From positions 1-64,000 of the forward strand of contig MEHQ01003620.1 in assembly GCA_008828725.1 (NCBI GenBank): a DNA stretch of 64,000 bases, read 5' to 3'. A program made the position numbers and the translations under genes. The notes under the pieces were generated by a model. The model was not told the DNA's origin. It searched no databases and saw only the letters and a list, made by a program, of their open reading frames with translations. The stretch is from Saccharina japonica (Eukaryota > Sar > Phaeophyceae > Laminariales > Laminariaceae). Position 1 is the first letter of the stretch. Each line of letters begins with the position of its first letter. Below are positions 31,470 through 41,513 of this stretch, one piece after another.

Positions 31470-32330
31470 GGGCGGTTCCGACCGCTGGGATCTCTTGGCC
31501 TCTTCCCTGATCCGCTTGAACGGCTGCTGGTGTCCTTCGGTGGTTCCTCCAAAGGATCTCGTTGCCGTTTCGGTTTTGGGATGGGCTCTCTCTGCCCCTT
31601 GCGTTTGCGTGGACGATCAACTTCCACTGGTAGCTCAGTAGTAGTGATTGTCTGCGTCGGTGCATTCTCCATCTCCTCCTCCTCAGGTAACGGTGGTTCT
31701 GCCTCCCAGACAACCTCCGGTTCCTGGGGGGTGGCCTTCGCCTGCGACCTCGTGACCGCTCTCGTCACCCCTAAGGTTTCTGCTGCTGCGAGGTAATCCT
31801 CAAACACCACGCAGGCCAATCCTTCCAGTTCCACGACCTCTGGCACCGGTTTTCCCAGTAAGCCTTGAACAGCTAGTTCAACTAACACTGCTCGTAGCAT
31901 TGGAGGAGACGTGAAATCTGCGATGACGTTCGCCGCTGCGCTTTCGCTGACCGTCTGCGGGATCACATAGTGTTCCTGTCCTGTGGTGATCTTGGCGTAG
32001 TCGTTGAAGTGCAACTCCTCAGCTTCTTCAAGGCGTGCCGTATCCGCTGGGTGTGCGACATACCCTTCGGTTGGCTTTTCCCCCATGATGTGAACACGGT
32101 TTAAAGAGATGATGGGTTCGCTGAACGAGTAAATCGCTCGCTCTCCGATACCTCTCTTCAGGAAGTATGGGCCTCGTCGTCCCAGAAATTCCCCCAATTC
32201 CTGAACTGGTTGCTTTACCTTCTCCAATCTCCGCTTCCCAACGGCTAACTTCCCCTTCGTGGCAAGGCCTCCCTTGATTCCTACCACGAATGTCCGTTTC
32301 CTCCTCCACGGAATCCCTACTGCGCGGCTC
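31454..32330 (-). pseudogene. Tandem duplicate of the C-terminal half of the methyltransferase domain
   Basis: 31,476-32,321 repeats 32,328-33,174 directly with very few differences. On the minus strand it restarts exactly at motif VIII (GIPWRRKRTFVVGI) and runs through the motif IX-X region to the basic linker RPRKRKGQREPIPKPKRQ. It lies between the first linker and integrase and is read in a different frame from the first copy. Few changes imply the duplication is recent relative to the element. Confidence 0.85.
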
Positions 32331-34070
32331 CGACCGCTGGGACTCCTTGGCCTCTTTCCGTGATCCGCTTGAACGGCTGCTGGTGTCTTTCGGCAGTTCC
32401 TCCAAAGGATCTCGTTGCCGTTTCGGTTTTGGGATGGGCTCTCTCTGCCCCTTGCGTTTGCGTGGACGATCAACTTCCACTGGTAGTTCAGTAGTAGTGA
32501 TTGTCTGCGTCGGTGCATTCTCCATCTCCTCCTCCTCAGGTAACGGTGGTTCTGCCTCCCAGACAACCTCCGGTTCCTGGGGGGTGGCCTTCGCCTGCGA
32601 CCTCGTGACCGCTCTCGTCACCCCTAAGGTTTCTGCTGCTGCGAGGTAATCCTCAAACACCACGCAGGCCAATCCTTCCAGTTCCACGACCTCTGGCACC
32701 GGTTTTCCCAGTAAGCCTTGAACAGCTAGTTCAACTAACACTGCTCGTAGCATTGGAGGAGACGTGAAATCTGCGATGACGTTCGCCGCTGCGCTTTCGC
32801 TGACCGTCTGCGGGATCACATAGTGTTCCTGTCCTGTGGTGATCTTGGCGTAGTCGTTGAAGTGCAACTCTTCAGCTTCTTCAAGGCGTGCCGTATCCGC
32901 TGGGTGTGCGACATACCCTTCGGTTGGCTTTTCCCCCATGATGTGAACACGGTTCAAAGAGATGATGGGTTCGCTGAATGAATAAACCGCTCGCTCTCCG
33001 ATGCCTCTCTTCAGGAAGTATGCGCCTCTTCGTCCCAGAAATTCCCCCAATTCCTGAACTGGTTGCTTTACCTTCTCCAACCTCCGCTTCCAAACGGCTA
33101 ACTTCCCCTTCGTGGCAAGGCCTCCCTTGATTCCTACCACGAATGTCCGTTTCCTCCTCCACGGAATCCCTACTTGGCTCGCCGATATCTCCGCCTTGTC
33201 CACGATGTATGACTCTCGTTCCAAAGCAGGGAGAATCTCGTCGTTCCATTCCGTCGTCCGCAGAAGGTTGCCCAAACATTCGAGTATAAAAACTCGCGCG
33301 TCTGAGGCGATGGCAGCTTGGGCTAAGCTACTCGCTCCGGATACTCCTTCCTTCTCTCGTACCCCTTCAAACCTTCTGCAGGCGTCACCGACCACCACGT
33401 CTGGCTTCACCTCTCTCAACATGCTTAGGCATTCCTGTGACCCTGTTGTCACCCTGAGTAGCCTCGCACCGTTGTCCAGTCCGTTTGCTCTGATGCATTC
33501 CAGTGCTGTCCAGTCCTGGTCTACCGCTCCTCTGACCGTCAGCAATCCTTCCGATGCAAGGATCCTGCCTCCCCCCCCACAGTCGAGCATGACCACCAAT
33601 GGAAGCTCCGGTGCAATAACAAGCTCGGCCTGTTGAGTATCTGCCTCAGATGAGTCTGCGGGTGTGAATGCGACGGCTGCCAGCACTGCAAGACTTTGAG
33701 GACTAGTTTCGTCCACGCCTTCCACTCCTAAGGTTTCGAGGTGTACGCCGTCGAGCACTGGCCCCTGTGGCCCCTTGTAAACGTTTGGCAGCGACTCGTC
33801 CCCTGGAACAGAGTCGTCGAAGTCCTCGATCACGTTGCTCTTGTTCGGTAACCGCGACATGGCGTCCGGGAGCTGATGTTGTATCCCCGGCCTCCACTTC
33901 AAGATTATGTCGTGCTCCATCAACCTCAGAGCCCAGCGGTGGTATTTCGGTGTGAGGGATTGGCTTTTGAAGAGCCAAGTCAATGCCGAACAGTCCGTGA
34001 TGAGCGTGAACGTCCGCCCCCAAAGATAGGGTTGGAATTTGCTCACCGCCCACATCAGAGCCTTTAGCAA
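32028..34070 (-). CDS. Pol segment: RNase H fused to cytosine-C5 DNA methyltransferase-like domain
   Basis: A 680-codon open frame. Residues 1-75 are Ty3 RNase H (TLITDCSALTWLF, RWALRLMEHDIILKWRPG, DAMSRLP). Residues 158-445 resemble a C5-methyltransferase: LDCGGGGRILASEG matches motif I; VVVGDACRRFEG matches the motif IV loop with the catalytic-type Cys231 kept but PPCQ altered to DACR; FILECLGNLL matches motif VI (normally ENV) with Glu264 kept; ASQVGIPWRRKRTFVVGI (297-314) is a clear motif VIII; residues 403-445 match motifs IX-X, ending in SPPMLRAVL. A basic/acidic linker follows. Family members transfer methyl from S-adenosylmethionine to cytosine; the altered motifs leave activity open. 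The frame starts at the RNase H side of the reverse-transcriptase deletion. Confidence 0.8.
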   Translation of the reverse strand: MLKALMWAVSKFQPYLWGRTFTLITDCSALTWLFKSQSLTPKYHRWALRLMEHDIILKWRPGIQHQLPDAMSRLPNKSNVIEDFDDSVPGDESLPNVYKGPQGPVLDGVHLETLGVEGVDETSPQSLAVLAAVAFTPADSSEADTQQAELVIAPELPLVVMLDCGGGGRILASEGLLTVRGAVDQDWTALECIRANGLDNGARLLRVTTGSQECLSMLREVKPDVVVGDACRRFEGVREKEGVSGASSLAQAAIASDARVFILECLGNLLRTTEWNDEILPALERESYIVDKAEISASQVGIPWRRKRTFVVGIKGGLATKGKLAVWKRRLEKVKQPVQELGEFLGRRGAYFLKRGIGERAVYSFSEPIISLNRVHIMGEKPTEGYVAHPADTARLEEAEELHFNDYAKITTGQEHYVIPQTVSESAAANVIADFTSPPMLRAVLVELAVQGLLGKPVPEVVELEGLACVVFEDYLAAAETLGVTRAVTRSQAKATPQEPEVVWEAEPPLPEEEEMENAPTQTITTTELPVEVDRPRKRKGQREPIPKPKRQRDPLEELPKDTSSRSSGSRKEAKESQRSEPRSRDSVEEETDIRGRNQGRPCHEGEVSRWEAEIGEGKATSSGIGGISGTTRPILPEERYRRASDLLVQRTHHLFKPCSHHGGKANRRVCRTPSGYGTP

Positions 34071-34201
34071 AAGCGTCTACCTGGACACTGGTACCTCCCG
34101 GAACCTCTACGTCTTTCGCAATGCGTAGTTTCCAGTGCAGAGTGCCTTCGTCCTCCCATACAGAGCTTTAGTACCCACGATGAGGGTGATGTCGGCGGCC
34201 G

Positions 34202-34585
34202 GAAACCCTCTTCACCATCGAAACTGATGATACTTCGATGATCAGTCATGAACGCGGCTCCAAGCACCATCGCGTACGGGAGTCCTTTCACTACCCGGAA
34301 ATTCACACGAATATCTGGTCGACCGGTGCAAAGACCAGCGGTAGCAAGCACGAGTCTACCACTTCCATCGGGGGTACGGCGTTGTTCTTTGGGTTTGCTG
34401 CGCTAAGTAGGCCCTTTCCCGTAGGATTCACCAGCGATTTTCCCCGACCATCACGTTACTCAATGGACTCGATGAACTGCCGTGACACGTAGTTTCCTAC
34501 ACCTGCCCCAGTATCCACCAGCATCGCAATCGGAAGTCGCCGGCTGGGGTGTTCGAGAGCCTCCTCGCCGCTCACGGTGCAGCAC
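34202..34585 (-). pseudogene. Retroviral-type aspartic protease remnant
   Basis: Reads LPIAMLVDTGAGVGNYVSRQ at 34,470-34,530, with the DTG catalytic triad codons at 34,507-34,515, then a TAA stop at 34,456-34,458. The C-terminal hydrophobic motif YAMVLGAAFM follows in another frame at about 34,245-34,275. Family dimers cleave the Gag-Pol polyprotein; this copy is broken. Confidence 0.7.
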
Positions 34586-34722
34586 CGACTCCTAAGCGCT
34601 CTTCCGTCCTTCTACCCCCATTTTCTTGACTAGGCGGTAGGCGGTCGACCATGCGTTGGGCTTCTTTCGAAAACCCTCCGGTTATGTCGTATAACGGATT
34701 AAGCTGTCCGATCCGCGATCCA

Positions 34723-35030
34723 TCAGTTCCTAGTGGGAAGGGTGGTTGTCCTCCCTGGGGTCCTCACCCCCGCAGCATGGGTTGACCACCCCACGGTGCC
34801 TACCACCCCTGAGTTCCCACTGGTCCGATGAATCCTGGCTGTTGTTGACCAGTGAACCCTGACTGCTGTTGACCAGCGAACCCTGGCTGCTGTTGACCAG
34901 CGAACCCTGGCTGCTGTTGCCCAGCGAACCCTGGCTGCTGTTGCCGTGGCGGCCTTGGCACCATCGGAGGTCCCCACCGCGATTTAGGATTCGGTTGTGC
35001 TCCTCTTGGGGGCTACCTGTGGACCCCATC
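34723..35030 (-). CDS. Gag-like Gln/Pro/Gly-rich repeat region
   Basis: On the minus strand, 24-bp repeats at about 34,845-34,945 encode QQQPGFAG tandemly, within RWGPPMVPRPP and GPVGTQG. Low-complexity C-termini are common in Gag proteins, but no CCHC zinc knuckle is seen. The position upstream of the protease supports a gag assignment. A further array at about 35,420-35,570, of GACGCTGTG and GTACACGACGGACTCGACG units, precedes it. Confidence 0.45.
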
Positions 35031-35788
35031 GTCCTCCGACTCCAAAGGGCTACGGTAGAGGGGGAGGGGCCATCTGATTATACCCGCCTCCCGCTCCTAC
35101 AGGATTTGCCGGTCCTGTTGCCCCTTGTCCTGCATCACCCTGCGGACCCCATCCAACCTGGCCGCCCTGTGGTGGGCCTTCAGCCTAGTCGCTCCCTGTG
35201 GCGGGCCTCCCCTCGGGTAAGATCCACCAAACGGTCTCCAAAAAGGTCCCCCTCTTCCTCCCATGGCCGTTTGATGACCCAGTTAGGTCCCCCTCTTCCT
35301 GCCATGGCCGTTTGGTGACCTGGTTATGTTTTTCCCTTCCATCACTCCTCCCCCCCTCCCCGGGACGCCGCCCGTTTCCCTTTGACGAAACCTCTCGCTT
35401 TGCTGTCGTGTAGAGCAAGATGAACTCGACGTCGCTGTGTTGTACCCGATGTACTCGACGAGGCTGTGCAGTACACGACGGACTCGACGACGCTGTGTTG
35501 TACCCGATGTACTCGACGACGCTGCGTAGTACACGACGGACTCGACGACGCTGTGTCGTACAAGGCGAAGATGGTGTCCAACGATGTAGTCCAGGGAGAC
35601 GAGTGGAGTCCAGGGGATCGATGGAGTCTAGTGACACCGGGTTGTCTCCATCAAACGGGCATAAACAGTGGCTCGGGACAAAGTGGGCGGGAAAAGGTTT
35701 CGAGTACATGTATATCTACCTTCCTGGTTTATTGAAAGTTGTCCACTTATCGTAAAATATATATATATGTAACCTTTCGAAAGCTCGG

Positions 35789-35875
35789 TGTTGCGGCGGA
35801 ATGGCATACGTAACGTAAAATACGTACGTAACGGAATGCTTCCTAGATCGGTGTAACTTCCTATCAGTCCAGAGA
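35789..35875 (+). repeat. Inverted 87-bp copy of the 5' LTR end
   Basis: TGTTGCGGCGGAATGGCATA through to TCAGTCCAGAG is the exact or near-exact reverse complement of 38,525-38,611, the outer end of the 5' LTR. It matches that LTR rather than the 3' one, which differs in this part. Confidence 0.8.
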
Positions 35876-36071
35876 GTCTTCACTAACATAGTAACGTATG
35901 GAATCCCCTAGGTATCTAAGACGCATTAATCTCATTGTAGGCATTAGCTATATCCGTCATTGTTGTACATCCTTTACACATTATCTCAACGAAGTTGGAA
36001 CAGCAGAATCTATCATTTTGTAAACATTTATTGAGGTATCAACATTCATTCATAGAGTAAGGTTTCAGGGT

Positions 36072-36600
36072 CTACATATATTCATGTATAACTATTTGTA
36101 GTAAATTCCTATGCAGCCTTGGAAGTATTGGTATAGTAGCTCCCCGAATGTATGTACGTACCTCCGCTATATGTAGTAATTCCCATGACGTGTATAGCTC
36201 CACTGACATCTGAAATATCATTTTGTTTCCATTGCTTAGTATTAATGAATTCCCTATAATCCTCAAAAGTCCAACGTGCTGTTTTCGAGCTTCCCCCGTT
36301 CCCGACTCCCTATGATAATATCTCTAAACCATGTTTCCAATTCCGGTAAGTTCTCGGCATGACAAAGAGCAGCTATAAAAAGTCTTACATTCCCCATACA
36401 GAATTGAAAACTAGAACCAATTTGCAATATCGCCACCCCTGAAACATCTGTGAGAGCAACCTTGCAGTGTCTGTAGAATCTGCGAAGATATAAAACCATA
36501 GAAAGCCCTTGTCTTGTGATCGTCTCATAGTATGCACCAAGTGTAGGTCAATCAACAAACCCGAACTCCTTTTCAACCCGTATGATAAACGCAGGCACAT
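36072..36600 (-). pseudogene. Unrecognised protein-like frames
   Basis: Three overlapping minus-strand frames (36,385-36,600, 36,263-36,499 and 36,072-36,266) have protein-like composition, such as SFQFCMGNVRLFIAALCHAE and LPELETWFRD. They could be exons or frameshifted parts of one protein. I do not recognise the family. They lie inside the Ty3-like element, between the gag region and the 5' LTR. Confidence 0.25.
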
Positions 36601-38164
36601 TCCTATAGTGATTTATCACGCAACAAGTACTTAAACGAAGTCGGACAAACAAAAACGCGACCAAAGAACTTGTACAGTAATTGTTAATCATCCAGACCAA
36701 TCGATTATTCCGCATTGACTCAATTTAATTCCCAATCCAATCAATCAATCGATCTCTCATACTATAAAAAGTATCCCCAAAAATAACATATATACATATA
36801 ATACTCTATACTCATAAACATACAGCAGTGTAGGTACATGTATGAGTAAATGGTGTGTAATATTTTTTAAACGAAATCATAAAACGAAACCACAATTTTA
36901 CTCCGTTCTCACCATCCTGCCTGGACATACATAGACGGACACGTAATTTTTTTAAAACGAGATCATAAAAATAAATCATAATTTTACTCCGTTCTCACCA
37001 TCCTGCCTGGACATACATAGACGGAACGAGATCATAAAACGAAATCATATTTTTACTCTATTATACACATGCTACTGGCTTAACGGTTAGACATAAACAG
37101 ACACCCCCCCAGCTTGACAGTAGACAACGCTTACAATTATTATGTGTTTACTATTAATAGCAGGCAGGGATGCATGTACATCTTTTCCAGTTTAAAATTT
37201 GAAAACAAATGGTTCACGGTATTATACCCCTGCTTGCTGTATGATAGTATACCACTGCTTGCTATATGCATCGTGGCAGCAAGCAGAAGAGGCGATTTCC
37301 ATCACAATTAACCAAACATAACACTTAATCGGTCTAACTCACAGCAGCTGCAGCACACCTCGCCACCTCAAAAAAAAAAAAACGCGTACACAAACAAAAC
37401 AGCAGTGACGTGAAGTGTGTGGACCTGTTCCATTCGAGTATTTTGGTACAGCAGTAGAGCAGAAGAAGAAGCTGCAGAGCACGTAGTAGCTGTTAACAGT
37501 TTTGCTTTTGTGACGTCTGTTATGTCCTGTATACGTGTGCCTGACCATTAGCAAGCAGCTACGAGTAGCACAAGGAATACAGCAGGTACGTACGAACTTG
37601 GTCTAAATAGTTGTAACAGCTACGAACAATAAAAATTGAAAAAACATCCTGTTTCAGACCCACAGCAGCAGTATGCCAACGATATCAAATTTAGCGTACG
37701 TACGTAGTTGCGTGGTTCCGTACGGGAATCTTGGACTTTATTTTCAAGTACAATCTAAAAGCTATTTTCAGATAAGAGCAACAGAGCGACAAGGGCGACA
37801 ACCCTGTGCAAAGGCAGTGACGTTTACGACATCCTTGAGCAAAAGCAGTACCCTTTTCAGCAGCTACATACAGCGTTCATTGTTCAGGTACAGCTACATG
37901 CAGCTTTGTTCAGGTACAAGGGATATCGTACGATGTCGCTTCGAAAAGTGCAGAGCGGTAAAATTGGTTGCAAGGGCACAAGAAAGGAGAGCGGAGCATT
38001 TCATGACCAGAAAATCATTCATGTTTAGACTGCCCACTCTATTTTCTATATTATCATGTGAACTTGAACGAAAGATGTTTTGGTTTGCTGCTGTACGTCT
38101 ACATGAGTCGAGCAAGATTGTCAAACTGTACATGGCCCCACGGAAATCCCAAGCTGAAGCCCCA
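36601..38164. other. No gene recognised
   Basis: AT-rich sequence; a duplicated block GTTCTCACCATCCTGCCTGG lies at about 36,902 and 36,990. A plus-strand frame of 168 codons at 37,673-38,179 has no recognisable domain and runs into the LTR. Confidence 0.45.
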
Positions 38165-38611
38165 TGTAACGAAGGATAAGAGCTGTTTTAGACGTACGCA
38201 CCCTGGTCTCCAATCCACCTGTCCCTAGTCTCTCACCGCTTCGTGGTTCGTTTCCTTTCCGTACATGCTTTCAGGTTGGCTTGCCTCCTTGTCTTCTGGT
38301 ATCAACAGCTTCCTGCAAAGTACCAGTCTTCTGCCTGTGAACTCCTCCTCGATCCTCCAGTGCTACACAACAGATCTCCGTATCAAACCTTCGACAATAC
38401 CTTGCTGTAACGATCGCTCTACTCAATCTCGCTTCGCAGTCACGCACGCTCAAGTTCTCTTCCATTTTTCCCTCGGATTGGTTTTGTGTTTTGGTTTGTT
38501 TTCGGACTACCCAAGAGCGGTGCTCCTCTGGACTGATAGGAAGTTACACCGATCTAGGAAGCATTCCGTTACGTACGTATTTTACGTTACGTATGCCATT
38601 CCGCCGCAACA
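38165..38611 (-). repeat. 5' LTR of the Ty3-like element
   Basis: 447 bp, same ends as 28,821-29,267. On the minus strand the internal sequence after the LTR starts TGGGGCTTCAGC; the TGG suits a tRNA-primed site but no specific tRNA is evident. Confidence 0.85.
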
Positions 38612-38615
38612 ACTC

Positions 38616-39734
38616 AGCAAGCATAATCCCAAAAGTGAAGCCCGATTTTCAAGATAATAGGCGTGACAAAAGTTGGCCCAGTTTTCAAGTTACTCAGCGT
38701 GACAGAAAAGTGACCCCCGAAATCAAGTTGATAAGCGTGACAGAAAAGTGACCCCCTGAAACCACACGACGGGTACCCCCTTGTCCCCTCGACCCTCAAA
38801 GCTCGTTCTTGGCGCACAGCAGCGGTGTCGCGACAGTTTTTGCACGCCTCGGCAGCCAAGCACACACCATGGGCCTCGGCCGAGTATCGGCATCTTGGTG
38901 AGCGCACGCCGAGCACAGCAGCACGCTCGCCGAGTACCCCTCCAGCAGACCCTGAGAAAAAACTGCGACCACTGGGAGTTCCACATTTATTACTACTATT
39001 TTTGAATAGGGGGTGGGGGTTCCTGATGGCTGTGGTGACATGAAAGCAGGCCACGACGGTTGCATGCCATGAAAGCAAGCCACGACGCCTCGCCACCACG
39101 TGTAGGAGTGCATGCCACGCCAAGACCAACTGCTGTTGTCGTGGTCGGGCGCCGCGAAGAGACGCGCCGAGTGCGCTGTACTTGGCGTAGAACCCAAGCG
39201 TCCGAAGCTACGCTGGCTGACTCTGGTCTGGCGGCGACGCGCCGGGTGCGCTCGAGTCGACCTGTCTTGGTATTTTGTATTTTGACACAACGAAGCATCC
39301 GAGCGTTGACTGACTACATGTACTGCTGCTGCTGCTGCTGGTGCTGCTGCTCCTGTAAAGTCTACGAGTACGGAGAGGCGCGCGCCGAGTGCGCTTTCCT
39401 TCGTGTCTAGGCCCGAGCCCTCGCCAGCCGACTGTAGTTTGGCGACGGAGAGACGCACCGATCGTCGGCTGGTCGTCGGACGCGAAGCAACGTCGCTGTG
39501 TCACCATCCAACTCATCGATCGTGCTGCTGCTGCTGTTGTTGATGCTGCTGCTTGCTTGCTGCGTGGATAACATCTTGAATTTAGAGACCATGCCATTTT
39601 TCGATCCGGTCAGATTTTGCACAATCAAGAGGCCGTTTCCTATGCGGTTCGATTTCGAGCTTCAGATTTGTATCTTTCGATCTCAAAAACGAAAGCACCG
39701 TCCTACGCGTATGTATGCAGTCCGATTGCGCAGT
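38616..39734. other. GC-rich segment, no gene recognised
   Basis: More GC-rich than its neighbours, with repeated CGCCGAGTGCGC-like pieces near 38,905, 39,165, 39,240 and 39,383 and CTG tracts near 39,325 and 39,525. A 220-codon minus-strand frame (38,796-39,458) is open but overlaps other open frames and has no motif I know. It lies between the Ty3-like element and the outer right arm, so it is part of the inserted DNA. Confidence 0.4.
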
Positions 39735-40035
39735 ATACTCCGAGTATCGAGTGAATTTCGTACTCCGAGTACTTGAGAGTATGAGAGTACTGGGGGCCTG
39801 AATAGTCGGAGCACTTGGAGTATGAGCAGTACTGAACCCCCAAATACTTGGAGTACAAGGAGTACCCGCAGTAGTATCGGACCCCGAAAAACTCCGAGTA
39901 CAAGCAGTATCGAGAGTGTTCATACCCGAAATACTCCGAGTACGAGCAGTATCCCGGAGTACGGTATTGAACCCCGAAATACTTTGAGTATACGAAGTAC
40001 CTGAAGTGTTATATCTCCAATATACTCCTTACTTT
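39735..40035. repeat. Minisatellite of CTCCGAGTAC-type units
   Basis: Degenerate units of about 11-35 bp containing ACTCCGAGTAC, CCCCGAAATACT and GAGCAGTAT. Confidence 0.6.
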
Positions 40036-40145
40036 ATTTACTTCAAGGTACCCGGAGCATCATCTTTCTGTGCAACATTGAAGACAACGAGGAACTACCC
40101 CTGAGCCCGCGGGAAAAACGCAGGACAAATACTTGCATTTTTTTT

Positions 40146-40317
40146 CAGGACTGGGGACTAGCAACGCGAATTATACTCATTTGATTGCGATACTAGCACT
40201 TGGACAAAACTCAAACTTGCTCGATAATAATGGCCCTTTCTCAACACCTTATTTTTTAGTAAGACCGGAGACTAGCAACGCGAATGTTACTCATTCGATT
40301 GCGATACTAACACAATT
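40146..40317 (+). repeat. Two direct copies of a 50-bp segment
   Basis: GACTGGGGACTAGCAACGCG and GACCGGAGACTAGCAACGCG at about 40,149 and 40,265 both continue with TTACTCATT and GATTGCGATACTA. ACCGGAGACT also occurs just left of the Ty3-like element at 28,810. Confidence 0.55.
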
Positions 40318-40590
40318 AATAGACAGCATCCGAAATCAATTGTAGCCACAATAGACTATATATTGTAATGCGGATGGTCCCAATAATTGCCCAGGCAATT
40401 CAAATTAATTTACAGCACCCAAAATCAACTGTAGGCACAATTCCAATCAGTAGACAGCATCCAAAATTAATTTCCCGGACAATTCCAATGAATATTCTTC
40501 AATCGAAATCATTTGGTTGGGCAATTCCAATTAATAGACATCACCCAAAAACAATTATAGACACAATAGACATTGCCATAGGAATTGTCC
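40318..40590. repeat. Right arm of the giant inverted repeat, outer part
   Basis: Reverse complement of 19,932-20,048 and 20,766-20,925. The outermost bases read GGAATTGTCC, against GGACAGTTCC at the left end. The copia-like element begins directly after it. Confidence 0.7.
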
Positions 40591-40591
40591 C

Positions 40592-40817
40592 TGCCTGTTC
40601 GTTGTTCGTCAGGACCACACACAAAAACCCCCGCCTTCACTCGTCTTGATGATCGCGTATAGCAACAAATACCTCGTACGACAACGCACAACTTGCGCCA
40701 GTTATTCTGGAGTCACTTATTGAAACATCTATCTAATAGATCTTCCGAAGATCCTCTTAGTCTTTAACTTCTACGAATAATTGACTCAATATGTTATGTG
40801 CTGCCTATTTCTTAACA
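40592..40817 (-). repeat. Putative 3' LTR of the copia element
   Basis: The inner end at 40,817 is supported by the adjacent polypurine tract. The outer end is a guess from a TG next to the giant-repeat end. The partner LTR is missing. Confidence 0.45.
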
Positions 40818-41513
40818 CTCCCCCTCAATGCAAGTCGCAATGCAAGATGCGAGGATTGTCTCAATGTAAAAGTTACTTGATGGATTGTCATTTTAACGGT
40901 GCATCCTCTTCCACCCTCGTATAAATGTTACGTTTGTGAAGGGAAATATAGTTTTAAACGTGTGTTCCTCTCTCACTGTCAATCTTGCAACTGCAATCAA
41001 AATACCAACCAAAATAGCACATATCATATAACTTCAATCAAAGTTGTACTGTCAATGTGCTGATGACAGAGAGCCTTGTTGCTCAGTAGCAGGATCTATT
41101 GGACATTGGTGCCCGTGAAAACGGTACTATTTCAGCCCAGATGAAAAAAAAAACACATAACTTCATCATTCGTTTACTCCTCTATTCCCGCGAAAGTAGC
41201 AATTTAAGAAACCATCGAAACCCCTCACGTTTTGAATATCCAGACTTCTCAACTTTAGGCCCTGAACTCGCTGATCAACTTGAGGAAGTAGTGATGCTTC
41301 TGCTTGATATCAATGTCAGCGAAACTGGCCCTCTATCTTCACGCAGGGGGTGGTGATTCTTCCCTCCTTGACTAGCTCCTAGATGGAGAAGTACCGTAGA
41401 GCCACGTGCTCAACTCTCGAACTACTGTAGGTCCGATTCCTGCTGCAGACCCAACGTGTTGCCAATGTACAGTGGTACGCTGTCGAAGCGCGTGCCGAGT
41501 CTCAGTTCCTTCA
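40818..41513. other. No gene recognised
   Basis: Sequence between the copia RNase H remnant and its LTR. A plus-strand frame at 41,099-41,356 has no recognisable domain. Confidence 0.4.

Larger units (their letters stand above)
28821..38611 (-). mobile_element. Ty3/gypsy-like retrotransposon carrying a cytosine methyltransferase domain
   Basis: Two 447-bp LTRs flank a 9.8-kb element read on the minus strand. A 4-bp target duplication, ACTC, lies at 28,817-28,820 and 38,612-38,615. The order on the minus strand is gag-like Gln/Pro-rich repeats, aspartic protease remnant, RNase H, a DNA cytosine-C5 methyltransferase-like domain, its partial tandem duplicate, integrase and a Tudor-like tail. 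Reverse transcriptase is absent: a pre-RT linker (about 34,075-34,140) runs straight into RNase H. The protease frame has a stop and the integrase end a frameshift, so this copy is not autonomous. The stretch 35,876-38,164 between the gag region and the 5' LTR has no recognisable retroelement gene and may include further insertions. Confidence 0.85.

Noticed and set aside
33112..33636. 174-codon plus-strand gene
   Set aside because: It lies antisense to the recognisable methyltransferase-like frame and has no motif.
38141..38164. Specific tRNA primer-binding site next to the 5' LTR
   Set aside because: The sequence begins with TGG but does not clearly match the 3' end of any tRNA I can name.
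38796..39458. 220-codon minus-strand gene
   Set aside because: It overlaps equally open frames, has no recognisable domain and biased composition from GC-rich repeats; evidence is too weak.
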